A stretch of 64,000 bases of DNA from Heterocephalus glaber (lineage: Eukaryota; Chordata; Mammalia; Rodentia; Bathyergidae), in contig NW_004624734.1 of NCBI RefSeq assembly GCF_000247695.1, positions 39,971,823-40,035,822 of the forward strand, read 5' to 3'. Positions 47,308 to 60,141 of the stretch are shown piece after piece (position 1 is the stretch's first letter; each line of letters starts with the position of its first letter). The notes beneath the pieces are model-generated. The model did no database searches. It was given only the letters and a program-made list of their open reading frames with translations, and was not told where the DNA came from. Both the position numbers and the translations under genes were made by a program.

Positions 47308-48003
47308 GGGCGATCATCATTATTTATCCCCGAGGGACCACAGGGCAGTGGCGGATTGGAGCAAGCACGAATCAGCAAGAGCTCATAGTGCACAGCTCTT
47401 TCCACCCCTACCTGTGCTCACCTCTTGGTGGTGGCTTGAAGGTGGCTCGGGTGGAAATGTTTATACACAGCAGTGGGCAAATGCTACACATCAAGATTGT
47501 TTTCCGGAAGAGCCAGGTGGTACACATTTACCAGCATAGCACTGTGACAAGGTCAATCCCGTAAGGCTGGAGCCAGAAGAAAATCAGGGTTCTTTCAGCT
47601 AGGAGGAGAAATAGGTCACTGGGCTCAGAATGAGCAATCAACAAGCTGTGTCAGAGAAGAGCACAAGTTGCTTGTTGACCATTCTCTCTGGAAAATGCAC
47701 CACTGAGGGTCTGAGGAAGACTGAAACAACTGAAAAAACCTTGCCAAGGTAGGAAGGAGTACAGGCTGCCAGCCTGGCCAGCCTCACTTTTCTGCCAAAA
47801 TTGAAAAGCTTCTCTAGGAAAATTCTTAGTTTTCTTTTGGCTACAATGGCTCTCCATACCCACTGTGTATCGCAACCAGATTCTTGGGCTCTTTCATGGT
47901 GATCTGATGTGGGGACCAGGAACCTGCTCCTGTAACAGGCATCTCCCTGCCTGGCATCACAGAGAAAAGAAAACGTTCCCCTTCCCTCTGTAGCCTAATC
48001 CAG
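47308..48003. other. Unique stretch
   Basis: No gene or confident repeat recognised. Confidence 0.4.
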
Positions 48004-48412
48004 AGGTTGGTAAATGACGCACGATAAGCTAAGAAATGATTTTTAAATTTTTACATGGTTAAAAAAGAAACCAGAAGAAGAATGTTATTTTGTCATGTTA
48101 AAATAATGTGAAATTCAAATTGCTGTATCTACAAATAAAGTTTTATCATGGGCCAGGGATTTAGCTCAGTGGCACTGCACCTACCTCAAAAGCACAAGAT
48201 CCTGAGTTTGATCCCCGGTACCAAATAAATAAATAAATAAATAAAGTTTTATTGGAACACAGCCACACTCATTTGTTTACATAATGTCTGTGGCTGCCCT
48301 CACACTGCAGTGACAGAGTTGAGTGGTTCCAACAGAGACCATATGGCCTGCAAAGCCTGAAATATTTACCTTCTGGCCCTTTACAGAAAGTTTGCCAAGC
48401 CCTGGTCTAATA
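48004..48412 (-). repeat. hAT-Charlie-type relic split by an ID SINE
   Basis: Termini 'ccagaggttggtaaatga' and 'gtttgccaagccctgg' are inverted. Inside on the minus strand are 'gcaggccatatggtctctg' and 'gtggctgtgttccaataaaa', a very common mammalian MER pattern. The ID copy at 48147-48238 interrupts it. Confidence 0.8.
48147..48238 (+). mobile_element. ID SINE (tRNA-derived) inside the hAT relic
   Basis: ID body with A and B boxes and a (TAAA)n tail. A perfect 14-bp duplication, AAATAAAGTTTTAT, flanks it at 48133-48146 and 48239-48252. Confidence 0.95.
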
Positions 48413-48699
48413 TGTTCCTTTCAGTTGAAGAACTGATGGCATGGGAAGGGCTTGGTCTCTAAATTCCCCAGCAGATGGATTCCCAACCAGTCAATCACAA
48501 GACTGTAGCCACATCACAGCCTTGACCCTGGGAGTCACCTGCCACCCCCAAGCCTTTGAGTCAAAAGTGGAGAGCCATGGCCAGGTGTCCTTCTCTGTGA
48601 CAGAGCCCTAGAGAGAGCAAGTAGAGCCGGGAGGGCTCCCTTCCCTAGTGACACCAGTGGCAGGGCAGCAACCATGGAGCCTCTACTCAGTACACACCT

Positions 48700-49090
48700 G
48701 CCTCAGTCCATTTTCTGTCACCATAGCAGGATACCTGAGACCAGGTAATTTATTTAAAGACAGGTTGATTTAGCTCATGGCTCTGGAGCATGGGAAGTTC
48801 AAGATCAGTGGCCACACTTGGTGAGGTGCTCATGCTGTGTCCTCACATGGCAAGAGTGCTTGCAAGTACAAGGAGCTGGCACTTGTGAGGGGCAAACTGT
48901 GAGATACTAAGCATCCTTGTGGTAGCTAATCCAGTCCCACAAGAACAAGAACTTGCCCCACGGGCAGCATTAACTCCTTCATGAGGACAGACCACTCATG
49001 ACCCAAGCACCCCAGAAAAATACCTCTTAAAGATGTACTTTGGGTGTCAGACTCCAGCATGAATTTCAGAGCAAACAGACCCCAGCATCA
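48700..49090 (-). mobile_element. MST-like MaLR LTR
   Basis: 'tccattttctgtcaccatagcaggatacctgag', 'aggtaatttatttaaagac', 'gtgtcctcacatgg' and 'cttcatgaggacagacc' are the reversed MST order. Confidence 0.85.
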
Positions 49091-49840
49091 CCATTGTTCC
49101 TGCAGGGGTCAGGAGGGGTTGGGTACAAACACACATGACATGTGGCCCCATCCTCCTGGAACTCACACTTCAGCTGAGAAGAAAACACAGAGGGCTTCTA
49201 GGCCAGGCCAGAATGGCAGTGACACCATTTCAGGCTGTGGGGATTTTCTCTGGCAAAGTAAAAATATGTCCAATTATTAACCACCCCAGACCAGGCCTCT
49301 ATGCTGCCAAATCCTCTGTGAAAAGGGGACCCCCAAAGGACAGCATCCAGGGCTCCAGGCCTTTAGTGGTTCTGGCCAATTACAATCAGTATTGTTGGCA
49401 GCATGCAACAGAGGAGTAGGACATGGAATGTGGGCCTCAGGGAGGGACAGATGCAGGAAGGGGAGTGTACTGGGGCCAGCAGTGAATACGAGAGAAGGCG
49501 ATGTAGCGAAGGGTCAGAGTGGAGGACACAGGAGCAAGAATGTTAAGATGGGTGAGGAACGGCACGTCTCCTGGGTGGGCTGGACAGTGTGGTTAGGCTA
49601 GGAAGGCCAGGTAGATCCTACTGTCCAGGCTACTAGTGCCAGAGTCAGAAATTGGTATTAGTTCCATAGGAAAAGGCAAGTCATGAACAGGTCTTTAAAT
49701 CTTGACTTTGCATTACAGCTTAACGTATTGTTTAAAAGGGCACAAATCACAAGTAGATTTTCATGCAGTGAGCATTTTCGTGTGCCAGTGAGTTTACTCC
49801 CTGCAAGCAAATCCTGATCCTGGTATATAATTAGTAGTAA
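49090..49840. other. Unique stretch
   Basis: No gene or confident repeat recognised. Confidence 0.4.
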
Positions 49841-50040
49841 CAATGATCATGATGTGCATTTATATAGCCTTCTGTGATTTACAAATCATATTCACACACA
49901 TTATTTAAGTCCCCCAACACTGCGTGACAGGTAGTACTACTGTCCTTATTTTACAAAAGCATAAATCAATAAGATCATGTGACAATTAAGCAGAAGAATT
50001 TGGACTATGCTCTTTGTTTCTCAACCCATTATTGGTGCTG
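49840..50040 (-). repeat. MIR SINE fragment
   Basis: 'tatagccttctgtgatttac', 'cacacattatttaagtccccc' and 'cttattttacaaaagcataaatc' are the reversed MIR order. Confidence 0.72.
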
Positions 50041-50129
50041 TCATTAAAATGATGTTGTGGATTTGTATTTATTCATCCAGAAATGTCATCAGCGTCCATT
50101 ATGGAGTTTAAAAAATTAGGGTACCAAGG

Positions 50130-50340
50130 AGCCAGACCAGCTATATCCTATGGAAGATATCATGGAGCAGAATAGTACACCAGTGTCAGACTATCTGTGC
50201 ATAAACTCTAGCTCTGAAGCTTACTGGCTACGCAATCTTGGATAAGTCATGCAAATTCCAGGAGCTTCATTCTTCCCATCTGCAAAATAAACACAATGAG
50301 AATATATTTCTCATGCAGATACCACACAGACTAATGAGAA
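50130..50340 (+). repeat. MIR SINE fragment
   Basis: 'agctctgaagcttactggctac', 'cttggataagtcatgcaaat' and 'cccatctgcaaaataaacac' are the forward MIR order. Confidence 0.75.
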
Positions 50341-50719
50341 AGCCCACAAGTGGGAGCCTGAATAACGCCACCCACCAAAATACCCGTGTCCTTGGGACCC
50401 TGCTCTCAAGCATGAGGATTTGCCTCATCCCAACCAGGCCAACCCAGGTGGGACTGAACTGTGTATCCTGGGCCTCTCTGGAGCTGCCTTAAACTAATGC
50501 CAAGAATTGGAAAGACTGGTTCTGCTTCAGCCTTGTTCCATATGCTTGCCTGTATTCCGGACACCTGCTTTCTCTAAACACCTTAGATTTAATTGCTTTT
50601 TGGAATTTTAACTAATTTTCCTAGTACCCTGCATTCCCAATTACCTCTTGGAAGGAGGCAATATAATTTACCTATCACCCACATGAACATGAGAATCCTG
50701 TGTCCAATTCTTAGCCATC

Positions 50720-50890
50720 CTGGTTACTAGTGGTCAGTCGTGGTTAACTGGATAACCTTCTTAAAGTTCAGTTAGTTCCTCTGCAAAAGTCAAATAATAA
50801 TGTGCTCCTGGTGGGTTGCTGAGAAGGTGCAATGAGATACCGTGGAGAACTTAGCACAGGGCCTGACAGAGCGGGTGCTCAAAGGGGCAG
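50720..50890 (+). repeat. MIR SINE fragment
   Basis: 'gttcctctgcaaaagtcaaataataatg' and 'gcacagggcctgac' at the end fit the forward MIR 3' half. Confidence 0.65.
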
Positions 50891-52742
50891 CTTGTAGTCC
50901 TGGTCAGAGCCTGCTAGCACTCCCTCTGAGGCGGGGGCGACGAGAACAAGCCCTGCAGGGGCCCCACACCTCATGCAGCCCAAAGCTCCTGGTCTCAGCG
51001 TGGACATATGCGCAGGAGCATTCTGGATGCCCCCGGAGACGAAGGAGATGGCAGCCACATGCAGGAGCCTGGAGACTTGGAGGGCCACCCTTGGCACCCC
51101 AGGGCCATGACACAGCTCCTCCTGTGCTGCTGGCTGCCACATTCAGAGCCGAAACACAAGTAGCCTGGCTTGCATCATTTCTTGTGAGCAGAATGCAGAG
51201 GGGGCACCTTGGGCGAGCGCAGGAGGCCTGGTGCAGGACTGTCCCCCTTTCCTCCCCATTGCTACCGTGCGGCAGAGGGGAAGGGCTGAGTTCCCAGGGA
51301 GCTTGGTCACGGTGTTTTGCTTGCGATTTTGCAGAGATGCTGGGCTCTACCTGATAAATGCCCAAGTATTTTCTGGGCCTTCAATGGAGTGACCATTCTT
51401 TGCCAAGGATCTCTGGCATCCATGGCTGGCGAGACTGGGTGGCACTGTCCAACTCCCTCTTCTGTCGTAGCTGTGCCTCTGCCACCTCCAAGACCCTGAG
51501 GACACCACTGCCCTAATATGGCATGAGAGCAATGCAAGGCACCTGAACCCAACAAGAGAGAGGCCAATGGCCATGTCTTCTTGTTTACCTTTTGATTCTT
51601 GGAGCAAGATGACCATGACAAGTTCAATGTCCAGTCATTGTGCAACTCAGAGTGGGTTCAGGGAACCAGCTGCCTTGTACTCATATTGAAGGAAACTTCA
51701 ACTTTCTAGAATCTCATGATGGAAGAAGCTAGGAAGGAAGGAAAGAAGTAGAGAAGGAAGGAAGGAAGGGAAGGGAAGGGAAGGGAAGGGAAGGGAGAAA
51801 GTCAGACCTTGGCTTTGTAGCTCTTGAGCCAGACCTATTCCAGAGGGCAAACTGTTTGGGGAGCCAGCAAAGCCATACCAAGAACACCGTGGCTGATGAT
51901 GGATGTGGCCACTGACCAGAAGCCATCATGCCCTGGCAGAAGGTGCAGGGCAGAGAGGGACAAGTGGAGCCTCTTTGTCTTTGTCATCATAGACCAGAGT
52001 GCCCAGGATACTGGGAAACTCATTTGTTCTGGGAGGAGGAGAGGGAAAGAGGAGAAGGAGGAAATATGACCAGCTCACTCTGCTCTATAATCACTGGAAG
52101 GGAAAGACCTTTCTGAGGCAGTTGGGGCTGCTACCTGGAAGTACCCTGACTGTGAGCCTGGGTGTCATAAGTCACCAGGGCTCTGTCAGCTGCAGCCCCT
52201 CCCTCTGGCTCAGTACAGAGGTGATGGTTGTTTTGCTGGCAGCAGCGACAGTGCCGTGTCTCAGAGGGCTGGGGCAGGGCAGGTGTCTGCCTGCCTGTGG
52301 ACGCAGGCCCACTTCGTGTGCTCTCCCTTGGGTGTGATGAGGGAGAGAGCAGCGCTGGATCTCTGTCTCTGGGAATGTGGCCCAGCAGCCTGGCAGAGCT
52401 GGAATGCCTTTGGCCAGCTCTTTGTGAGCAGTTAAAGACAATCAGGAGATGAGTCTCATTACCAGAGTACTGGGGTGGCTGGAGCATTTCTCCTAGGTTT
52501 CAAAATCAACTGAGGTCACTGCAGCATCCTTGCTGCTCTTACTACATGCCCCAAGTAGTTTTCCAAGTTGTAAGTGTTCAGCTTGTACTGCATTTGCCCA
52601 GCCCAGGTGGGCATGCCCAAGGGATGGATGCACCAAAGTAGACTTTTAATAGTTTGCCTCCTTGTTCCATCTGTCACAGACAGGGAAGCATACACAATAA
52701 AAGGTTAGCAGATGTCTCCCTTTACCACCGCCAGTGGGTACA
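50890..52742. other. Unique, GC-rich stretch
   Basis: Long frames run on both strands at 50842-51365 (170 residues plus, 153 minus), which indicates base composition rather than coding. No family resemblance. Contains the (GGAAG)n tract at 51729-51797. Confidence 0.4.
51729..51797. repeat. (GGAAG)n / (GGAAA)n tandem repeat
   Basis: GGAAG and GGAA units with a regular GGAAG core at about 51768-51797; purine-only on the plus strand. Confidence 0.95.
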
Positions 52743-52842
52743 NNNNNNNNNNNNNNNNNNNNNNNNNNNNNNNNNNNNNNNNNNNNNNNNNNNNNNNNNN
52801 NNNNNNNNNNNNNNNNNNNNNNNNNNNNNNNNNNNNNNNNNN
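52743..52842. other. Assembly gap, 100 N
   Basis: Exactly 100 N. The right flank begins with a C-rich 'ccccacccccaccatcc' stretch, so an unreadable C-rich repeat may fill it. The flanks do not obviously overlap, unlike the first gap. Confidence 0.99.
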
Positions 52843-53059
52843 CCCCACCCCCACCATCCGAGTCCCATCACCACCCACGCACCTCCAGTGGTCCATCCAC
52901 CTGGCAAACAGGAATACCAACAGTGTCCTTACTTCTGGAAAGTCTTCCATGACATCTTTTCCCTACTTCATGTCACCAAATACCAGACAACCAACAAGAG
53001 CCCTCGCCTCTCCTCCATTTGTTACATTGTATCATTCACTGTATCATTTGATGCCATCC

Positions 53060-53290
53060 ATACAGTGAGAAATAAAATGCATGTGGCCCCTGCCCTCACA
53101 GAATCACTAGATAAATAAGAAGCTAGGGGCAAGTAATGAGGAGTAAAGTAAGAAGGTACTGGAGACAGGCGACAGATGAAGGCCTTGAAGAAACGCAATT
53201 TCAACAGAAAGTGGAAGATGAAAACAGCCGGCCATGCATGGGACAGGGAGAAAAACAACCCAGGCTGAGAGGAGAGCAGGCGCAGAGACC
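53060..53290 (+). repeat. L2-like LINE fragment
   Basis: 'tgtggcccctgccctcacagaatcact' followed by a purine-rich tract resembles the L2 3' region. Confidence 0.5.
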
Positions 53291-53429
53291 GCGAGTGAGC
53301 GCGACAGACCCCACCCACGGGCTGTGGGGGATGAGCTCAGATCACACAGGCAGATGGCTCCTGGCAAGGCGCTGTGTGGTAATCCCTGATCTGGGAGCCG
53401 TGATGATTTGATGTTAGCTCTGTCTTGTT

Positions 53430-53570
53430 GCGTGTGCCTTTGTGTTCCTCCCATTGGTTCATTTCCCTCCCTTCCGAGCTGAGAATGAACCCTTCCTAGG
53501 CAGGGCTGCCTTTTGCTCGCGTTTGCATCTCTGGCACTAGTCCATTCAGTGAATTGTGGATGGATGAGAA
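53430..53570 (+). repeat. L2 3' end fragment
   Basis: 'cctaggcagggctgccttttgc', 'catctctggcactagtcc' and 'cagtgaattgtggatggatg' resemble the L2 tail. Confidence 0.5.
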
Positions 53571-53999
53571 ACACAGTTGATCCCTGACCACCTGACTCGA
53601 TTTCATCTGTCTGCTCTCTCCACTTCCTTTTCCCTTCCAGAGGGAAGGAAGAGGTACCAATTGGCTTCTCCAAATGCAGAAAGAGGGTGCAGAACTAAGT
53701 GACCAGAGGAACTGGCCTGACCTTCGTCCCAAGATAACCTTGGCACCTGAGACACAAAAGTCCACAGCCTGGAACTGCGGGAGACTCTGAGTGCCTTGGC
53801 AGCTTCTGGCAGTAGCAACGGTGCCCAGAAAGACTGGGCGCCTTTTATGGATTCATTCGTGTCTTCCATGCATGCCTGAAACTTGTGATCACTTTGTCCC
53901 CATTGTTTAGAAACTGACCTTACATAGTATCTGGTAAAAACAAACTGAGAAATATCTGCTTATCTGTGCATGATCAGATCTGTGGCAACAAGCACTGAT

Positions 54000-54550
54000 G
54001 GTGTGCACACTTTTCTATTTCAGTTTAACACACATTTCCACGTCAGGCAGAGAAGTGCCAGGAACAGCAAGCAATACAACCTCTGCCCTCAGAGAGCATG
54101 CAGTCTGGTTACAACACACTAGGTTTGTAAGCAAATGAGTGGCGTGAAACCCTAACTGCTGTTTTGTAGATACTAGTTCAATTGACACATAAAGTGATCC
54201 ATTTTGCCTGGGGAGGAAAGGGAGATGGGGGGCATTGGAAAGATTTCCATTTAGGAGGAAGTAAGTGTTCACGGATGAACAGAAGAGAGAAAGGGCCCTG
54301 CAGGCACAGGAAGAAGCATTGGCAAACGGGCAAAAAGGTCAGAAACCCAAGTCTCGTGGACTACAAGAATATTTGATAAGATTTAAGAGGTGGAGGCTGG
54401 CAAGCAGGGAGGTGGGCAGTGGTAGAGCTCTAGGGGGATTTGTGGCTGGCTTGGACTTTGCCCTGCTGGTGCCCAACAAGGTGTGGGATAAGGTCATGTT
54501 TACACCAGGGCAGGGCTGCTGAGCTGGCAGTGTGGAGATTGAAGGAGAGG
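54000..54550 (+). repeat. L2-like LINE fragment
   Basis: 'cctctgccctcagagagcatgcagtctgg' followed by 'tccatttaggaggaag', 'gggccctgcaggcacagg' and 'tggcttggactttgccctg' follow the L2 3' order seen at 2880-3175. Confidence 0.55.
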
Positions 54551-54559
54551 AGTTTCGTC

Positions 54560-57500
54560 CAGGAGGCCAGGATCTCAGTCCAGGCACAAGTGAGGACTGT
54601 CCCTGAGTAGTGTGGAGGAAGAGGGAAGATTCTGCAGCATGAAGGAGTTGGAGTTGCCAGGACCAAGGGGTGCCTGGGATGGAGAAGGAGAGGTGAGGAG
54701 CCATGGCCAGCTTTTCAGGGTCCCTGAGGTGTGCGGTGGAAGCTTTCTTGGAGGCAGAGTACAGAGAAAGCTGTAGATTTGGCATCTGGTTGAATTTGAG
54801 TGCTCAGCCCCACACTTCAGCCTGGTAATTGGGGCCTAGGCCTCACACGTGGTGGCCCCATCTAAACCTTTCCTGGTCACACCATTTTCCACAAGAAAAG
54901 ACAAGTGTGGGACGCAGAGGGCACATGCACCTGGACCCAGGGATCCTCCTTCTAAGCCTCACTGCAGGTAGTGCAGGCTGGGAGAGGCCTGCTGGGGAGC
55001 CCAGCCGTATCCTCGCCCAGGTCTGTCCCCCGGACAGTGGCCACACTGCTGATGCACACAGCCCTGTCCCAGGAAGTGGCAGGGGTACTTTCAGGACGTG
55101 GAGGTGAAGTGTTGATGTAGAGCCCAGATGTCCTCCCACACACGTGTGTCTAAGGCCTCTCGCAGGGCTGGGCACAGTACAGCCTGGGAGAGCAGGGGCT
55201 CTCCATTTGTCTCCCACGAATATTAGACACAAACCTGGAGTCTTCTCTTTCAAGACTAACTGCAGTTTCAGTCCACCCCACTCTAGCCCACCCAGGTTTG
55301 CTTCCCTCCGCTTCCAGATCATCTTGTCTACCCTCTAGTGAATTGATTCTTAATTTTTCATCAGCAGGAATCCAGAAACTGCTGCATAGACTCTACATTC
55401 GGTTGCAAATATCAAACCCCAGAGGCATTGAGTTGCAGAGGTGACTCGGGGGCTTAAGTGAGGAGCTCTCTGTGGAAGGTTTTGGAGCCGCTAAGCTGTA
55501 ATTCAGAGGAGCAGATGGAGGTCGGGAAGGCCGCACAGTGCCTGCATCTCATGTGGATCCAGGAAAGACAAAGGCAGGGGCTGCTTTGCTTTCAGGCCCG
55601 TGGTCCTGGCCCAGTCACCGCTGCAGTCTTCCTTCTGTCTTTCATGGAATCTGTAGGCCTCCCTCTTCCTCTCTCGCTGCTCCTGTTACAGCCCAGAACC
55701 TGCTCCTGGGCAGCAGCAACCATCTGGATATCTTCTCTATGTCTGGCCACCCCACCCACTCATCAGCCTTCCAATAATCTCATCTGAAAACACAGCCTTT
55801 CCCGTTGGCCTCTTAATTTCTCCCTCCTCCGGTGACTTTTTTTTTCTCCCCCTGAACCCTTATTATTATGACTTTATAGAACACTGGGGGGCAGAGTGCC
55901 TAGAAAACACGTGCTGTAAAGTCAGTGCAGATGGCCGTATCTCCGAATTGTCCGCATCTAGTCCAGCTGTGCAACTTCACCGGTCCAGCTGTTTACTCGC
56001 ACTCAGTTCACCGGCTTGGGGATATGGGTCCCTGCTTAAAAGCTGCTCAATTCCTGGTCAGAAGCTGCACTTGCGGTTGACCTTAGCACATCGTGATTAC
56101 CTGGAGAGCAACCCTGCCAGATGACCAAGCCCACGTGGGGAACAATACCAATTCCGGCCCCGCAGGGAGCTGCCTGACATTGGTTTTCCTGTGGTGTTTC
56201 AAGCCCTGACAGCTCCTCACCATTGTTTTTGGGGCAGGGGGCACCTTATTGCCTTCCTTGAAAGTAAATACTCCTCCCCTCCTTAAATCTTGAGGAGGAG
56301 AAATAACTGGACATCCCAAAAAGGTCACAGATAACCGAAAGAAAAGGGCACATGTGTCTGCGTCATTTCCAAGAGCCCTGCACAGTTCCTGTTAGTTAGC
56401 TTGTTCTGTGCTCCCCTCAAGTGGGGAGAAGCCCAGGATCGCTCTGTCAACAGCTCTATCTATAGCAGAATCCCCATCCCTCACCCCGATGTCTCTACTT
56501 GCACCAGGCTCACTGACCCCGAGGCTCAGCTGTGAGAATCAATCATATCCTTCCAGAGTTCATCACTCAGCAGCTGCGAAGCCTCAGCTATTTTTATCGC
56601 CCCAGGAAGCCGTGGCCAAGGACGCGCTGGGCTACCTTCACAGGAGGTGTTGCTGCAGTAATGAGCAGCGGTTCTCAGGGCAGCTGAGCCTCTGCCTCAA
56701 GGTTAAATCCAAAGTGGCTGACCTGGAACAGGAGAGCACTTGATCTTCCACTCTGTGGCAGAGGCTGATGCTGGCCGAGCAGACGTCCCAGGGAGGGGAT
56801 CGGGCTGAGGCCACTGCGGAAGGGCTCTAGGTGGGAGGGAGAGGGATAATGGAGACCTGCGTGTGCTTGTACCTGGGTTTCTCCTACCCAAGCAGAGACA
56901 CGGAGCAATCAAAATAGCTGGGCCCCAGGCCTCAATCACCTGTGCAGTCCCAGCCCAGGAGCCTCTACTTTGCTGTATTTCTGTCTGCAGCCACCCCTTG
57001 CAAGACACCCACAGTAGGTCAGGCCCTGGGTGGGGACTGGGGCTGCAGGATGTGCCTGGAGTCCAGAGCATAGAGGAGAGGATGAATCAGGCAGCGCATC
57101 ATCAAACCCTGATTGTCCCATCACCCAATTCCTGTGCTATCTTCCCAGGAGAGGACCCAGTGAGGTGAGAGAGCAGATGATGCCGAAGCATTTTATATTT
57201 GTAAAAGTCCATCTGATACCCTGAACAAGCTCCTTCAGCACAACTCTCTGAGGTAAGGCAGCATTTTTAGTTTGTTTAAAAATAGTCTGGGCGGCCGGTG
57301 TGCACACGTGTGCTTTGCTCACAGGTGGGAGGAGCAGTGCTCACCAGCACCCTAACAGAGTGAAGAGGGGAGAAGTCTCGGGCTCCCTGGACAGCTTTCC
57401 TCTCAGAAAGGGACAGAGGGGGGTGGTCTTCTTTCGTGAGCTCCTGGGGCTTTTAAAAGGGGAAAAGCGACCCCAAAATACAGTACTCTGATGGAGAGAT

Positions 57501-57955
57501 GGGATAGCGGGGAAACAATGCCTTCTAACTCCACCAGGCTCCAAAGAGGGAAAGAAAAACGAATTTGGGTGGGTCCAAAACAGTGCCCCTGTGCTGGGGA
57601 GAAGGTCAGCTCGCCCACAGCCACCCACCTGCTGAGGAAAAGCTGAGGGAGCTGCCCAGGGCAGCCCATCTGGGCAGCACTTCCCAGGGGCAGAAGGGGA
57701 ATGTCCTGCTCCAGGTTACACCCCCTAGGGCAGGAGCTGGGGCAGGATTTTCCTCATCCCCTGACCCTGAGGACATCCGGCCTGGGCTGGGGCCAGTGGC
57801 ATCAAAGCCCCTGGGAGTTTATCAACTGCCCCAGGGCACAGCCAAGACCTCCCTGAGCCCCAGGCTCTCTGTCTGTGGCTCTGCCTCTGCCTTGAAATAG
57901 TCTCTTCCACAGCCAATGTCAAACCAGCCAGTTGTTTGAAGAATAAAGTCCCTTA
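54560..57955. other. Long unique stretch
   Basis: Moderately GC-rich with many overlapping frames on both strands; none has a recognised domain or a convincing splice pattern. No confident repeat seen. Confidence 0.4.
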
Positions 57956-57959
57956 ACGT

Positions 57960-58265
57960 TCTCATTTACAGCTGGGCAGTACACAAAGTGATGTAACCTT
58001 TCCGGAGGACAATGTAGCAATTAGTATTGGGCTTCAAAACTACTCAGACCCTTGTGCTAATAAGTTCTGCTTTATAAATTTCCCCAAAGCAAAGAATGTC
58101 TAACAATAGAGGAAGAGAAAAATACATACCGTGCGTCTACTTGGTGAAACCCGAGTGTTAAATATTTAATGATAAGGGAAAGTGCTAACCGCATAATGCA
58201 CAATTTTAAAAGGCAGAGTAAAGACTGTACACAGAGTATGATCTCGAGATTTTTATTATTGCAAC
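57960..58265 (+). repeat. Old L1-type fragment
   Basis: 'ggaggacaatgtagcaatta', then 'aaagaatgtctaacaatagagg' matches the forward pattern of old L1M/HAL1 ORF2 3' ends. A later piece near 58855-59000 ('tttgttctcctttttgtatagt') fits the same element. Confidence 0.6.
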
Positions 58266-58269
58266 AGTT

Positions 58270-59945
58270 GCTATAAGAAGAAAGGTCCTTGTTTAAACAA
58301 ATTCCTTTCTAAGCCACTTGTCTGCATTAGCTGGACAGGTTGAGGGAGGGGTGCTGACAGGTGTGCGAAGCAACCGATTGGGGGTGGTGGGAGGAAGGTG
58401 GGGAAGAAAGGCGTGGAACCAAGGAGGAGGCACAGAGCACAAGTGACTGGGTCTGAGAGCTCCCAGAGTGCGGAACTCATAGCTCCTCCCCATGCGGGCC
58501 GTCCCAGGGCATGGACACCTGCTCTTCTCTTTCAAGGTGCTACTGTGGCTACGAGCTAAACCCCAAAACTGTCTCCACCCAAAATTTTCAGTAAAATCGA
58601 CTACATTAATAAATGCTTTCCCTTTAGAATAGAAATCCAAAGAAGGACTCACTCTCCATCTTAGTTCATGAAATGCAGAACAACACAGGAAAACTAGCTG
58701 TAGAAATAAGAAGCTTGCTGGTACGAGTGACCTTAGAGGACCTAAGGCTCTCTGGAGTCTCCTAGCACATTGCGGAGGACTTGTCCTGGGTCAGGGGACA
58801 TAGCTGAGCCTCTCCAGAGTGAGGGAGGCTGGGAATAAATCCTCACTGATATCTCACTCAGGTACAAATATACACACGTAACAGGTACTCATAGAATGTC
58901 TCGTGGGATTTTAAAAGGATGGACACCCAGGTGGAGGGATTAGGATGTTATTTGTTCTCCTTTTTGTATAGTTTAAACACAACTTTTATAATTTGGGAAA
59001 AAAACAATAACCTGTAAACACGAAGCGCCATCATCCCGAGTGGCGTTGTGAAATCTGTGCTTCCCCTTCGGTGCTCTGCCTCTAGGTTGATGAGGAGTTT
59101 GGGTGGCCCCAATCCCACCACGGATGCTGATTACTGGGGTAACTGAGGTCAGCTTGGTGTCCCAGGGGTGCTCCCACCTGCCACACACAGAGATCACACG
59201 AAGCCCCCAGGACAGAGCTCAGAGACAAGCTGGACACCAGCCAGTCTGCTCTGCACCCAGAGCTTTCTGCAGGTCACAGAAACAAGTCCACCAAGGCCCA
59301 CCCAGTGCCCTGCAAGTCCCAGCTCCCTGACAGTCACTGAGGGACAGCAGGGACCAGTTGCCTGGCTCCTCCGCCCCTTCTGAGCTCCTCTGTTTACACA
59401 CATCTCCTGAAATCCTGCGACGGCATTTCATTTTTGTCTTTGAATATCTTTCTTATCTTTACAATGTAGCAGAAACCTACGTTGCTGGATTAATTGTTCT
59501 CTCCCCTCTTTTCTTTCATCAAAGGCAAAGTTTACCTGTAATAAACAGAAGAAGAGACCGTTAACCCATGTGCCCCCTGCACTTTTTGGGTGAACAAGTC
59601 AAAGGTTTCAGTCTCAGATGATAACCTGTATTAATATTTCACGTCTGAAACTCTTCTACGCTTACCAAGGAGGGGGATGGGAAATTGCTTTTCTCCTCAG
59701 ACCGTTTTCAGAAAAAGAGGCAGTTGAGAAAAATTTCTTGGAGGGTCCTTTCTCTGGAAAACACCATTGTTTTGGGTTTGTTTGTTTGTTTTTTACTGTG
59801 CCAACTTAGGCTTGGCAGAAGTCTCTGTAGACATCTCTATCTATTCTCTCTTTCCAGAAGGAAAAATAAATAAAATAAAACAAAACTCGACAATAATAAA
59901 AAAATTTAGAGGAAGAGACAAAAATCTTATTTACTTTATAAAATT
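58270..59945. other. Mostly unique stretch
   Basis: No gene recognised. Only the L1-like piece near 58855-59000 stands out. Confidence 0.4.
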
Positions 59946-59959
59946 ATAAACATATACAA

Positions 59960-60127
59960 GGGTGGAGGGGGTGAAGGGAGGGCTAGGAATGGGGAAAAAA
60001 TAAGAACCAAGATGCATTATGTAAAGGTACAATTCCCAATGAGAAATGTAATTGTGTTGTATACCTACAATGTACCAATAAAAGAATTTAATACATTAAA
60101 AAATAATAATAAAAAATAAATAAATAA
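59960..60127 (+). mobile_element. Severely 5'-truncated L1 insertion
   Basis: Only about 168 bases of L1 3' UTR and tail remain, from the G/A tract to an A-rich (TAAA)n tail after AATAAA. A perfect 14-bp duplication, ATAAACATATACAA, flanks it (59946-59959 and 60128-60141). Confidence 0.93.
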
Positions 60128-60141
60128 ATAAACATATACAA

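Noticed and set aside
50842..51354. 170-residue plus-strand open frame, with a 153-residue frame on the opposite strand
   Set aside because: GC-rich DNA gives long frames on both strands. No domain, no homology recognised, no convincing splice sites.
53107..53673. 188-residue minus-strand open frame
   Set aside because: It overlaps L2-like fragments and has no recognisable family or codon pattern.
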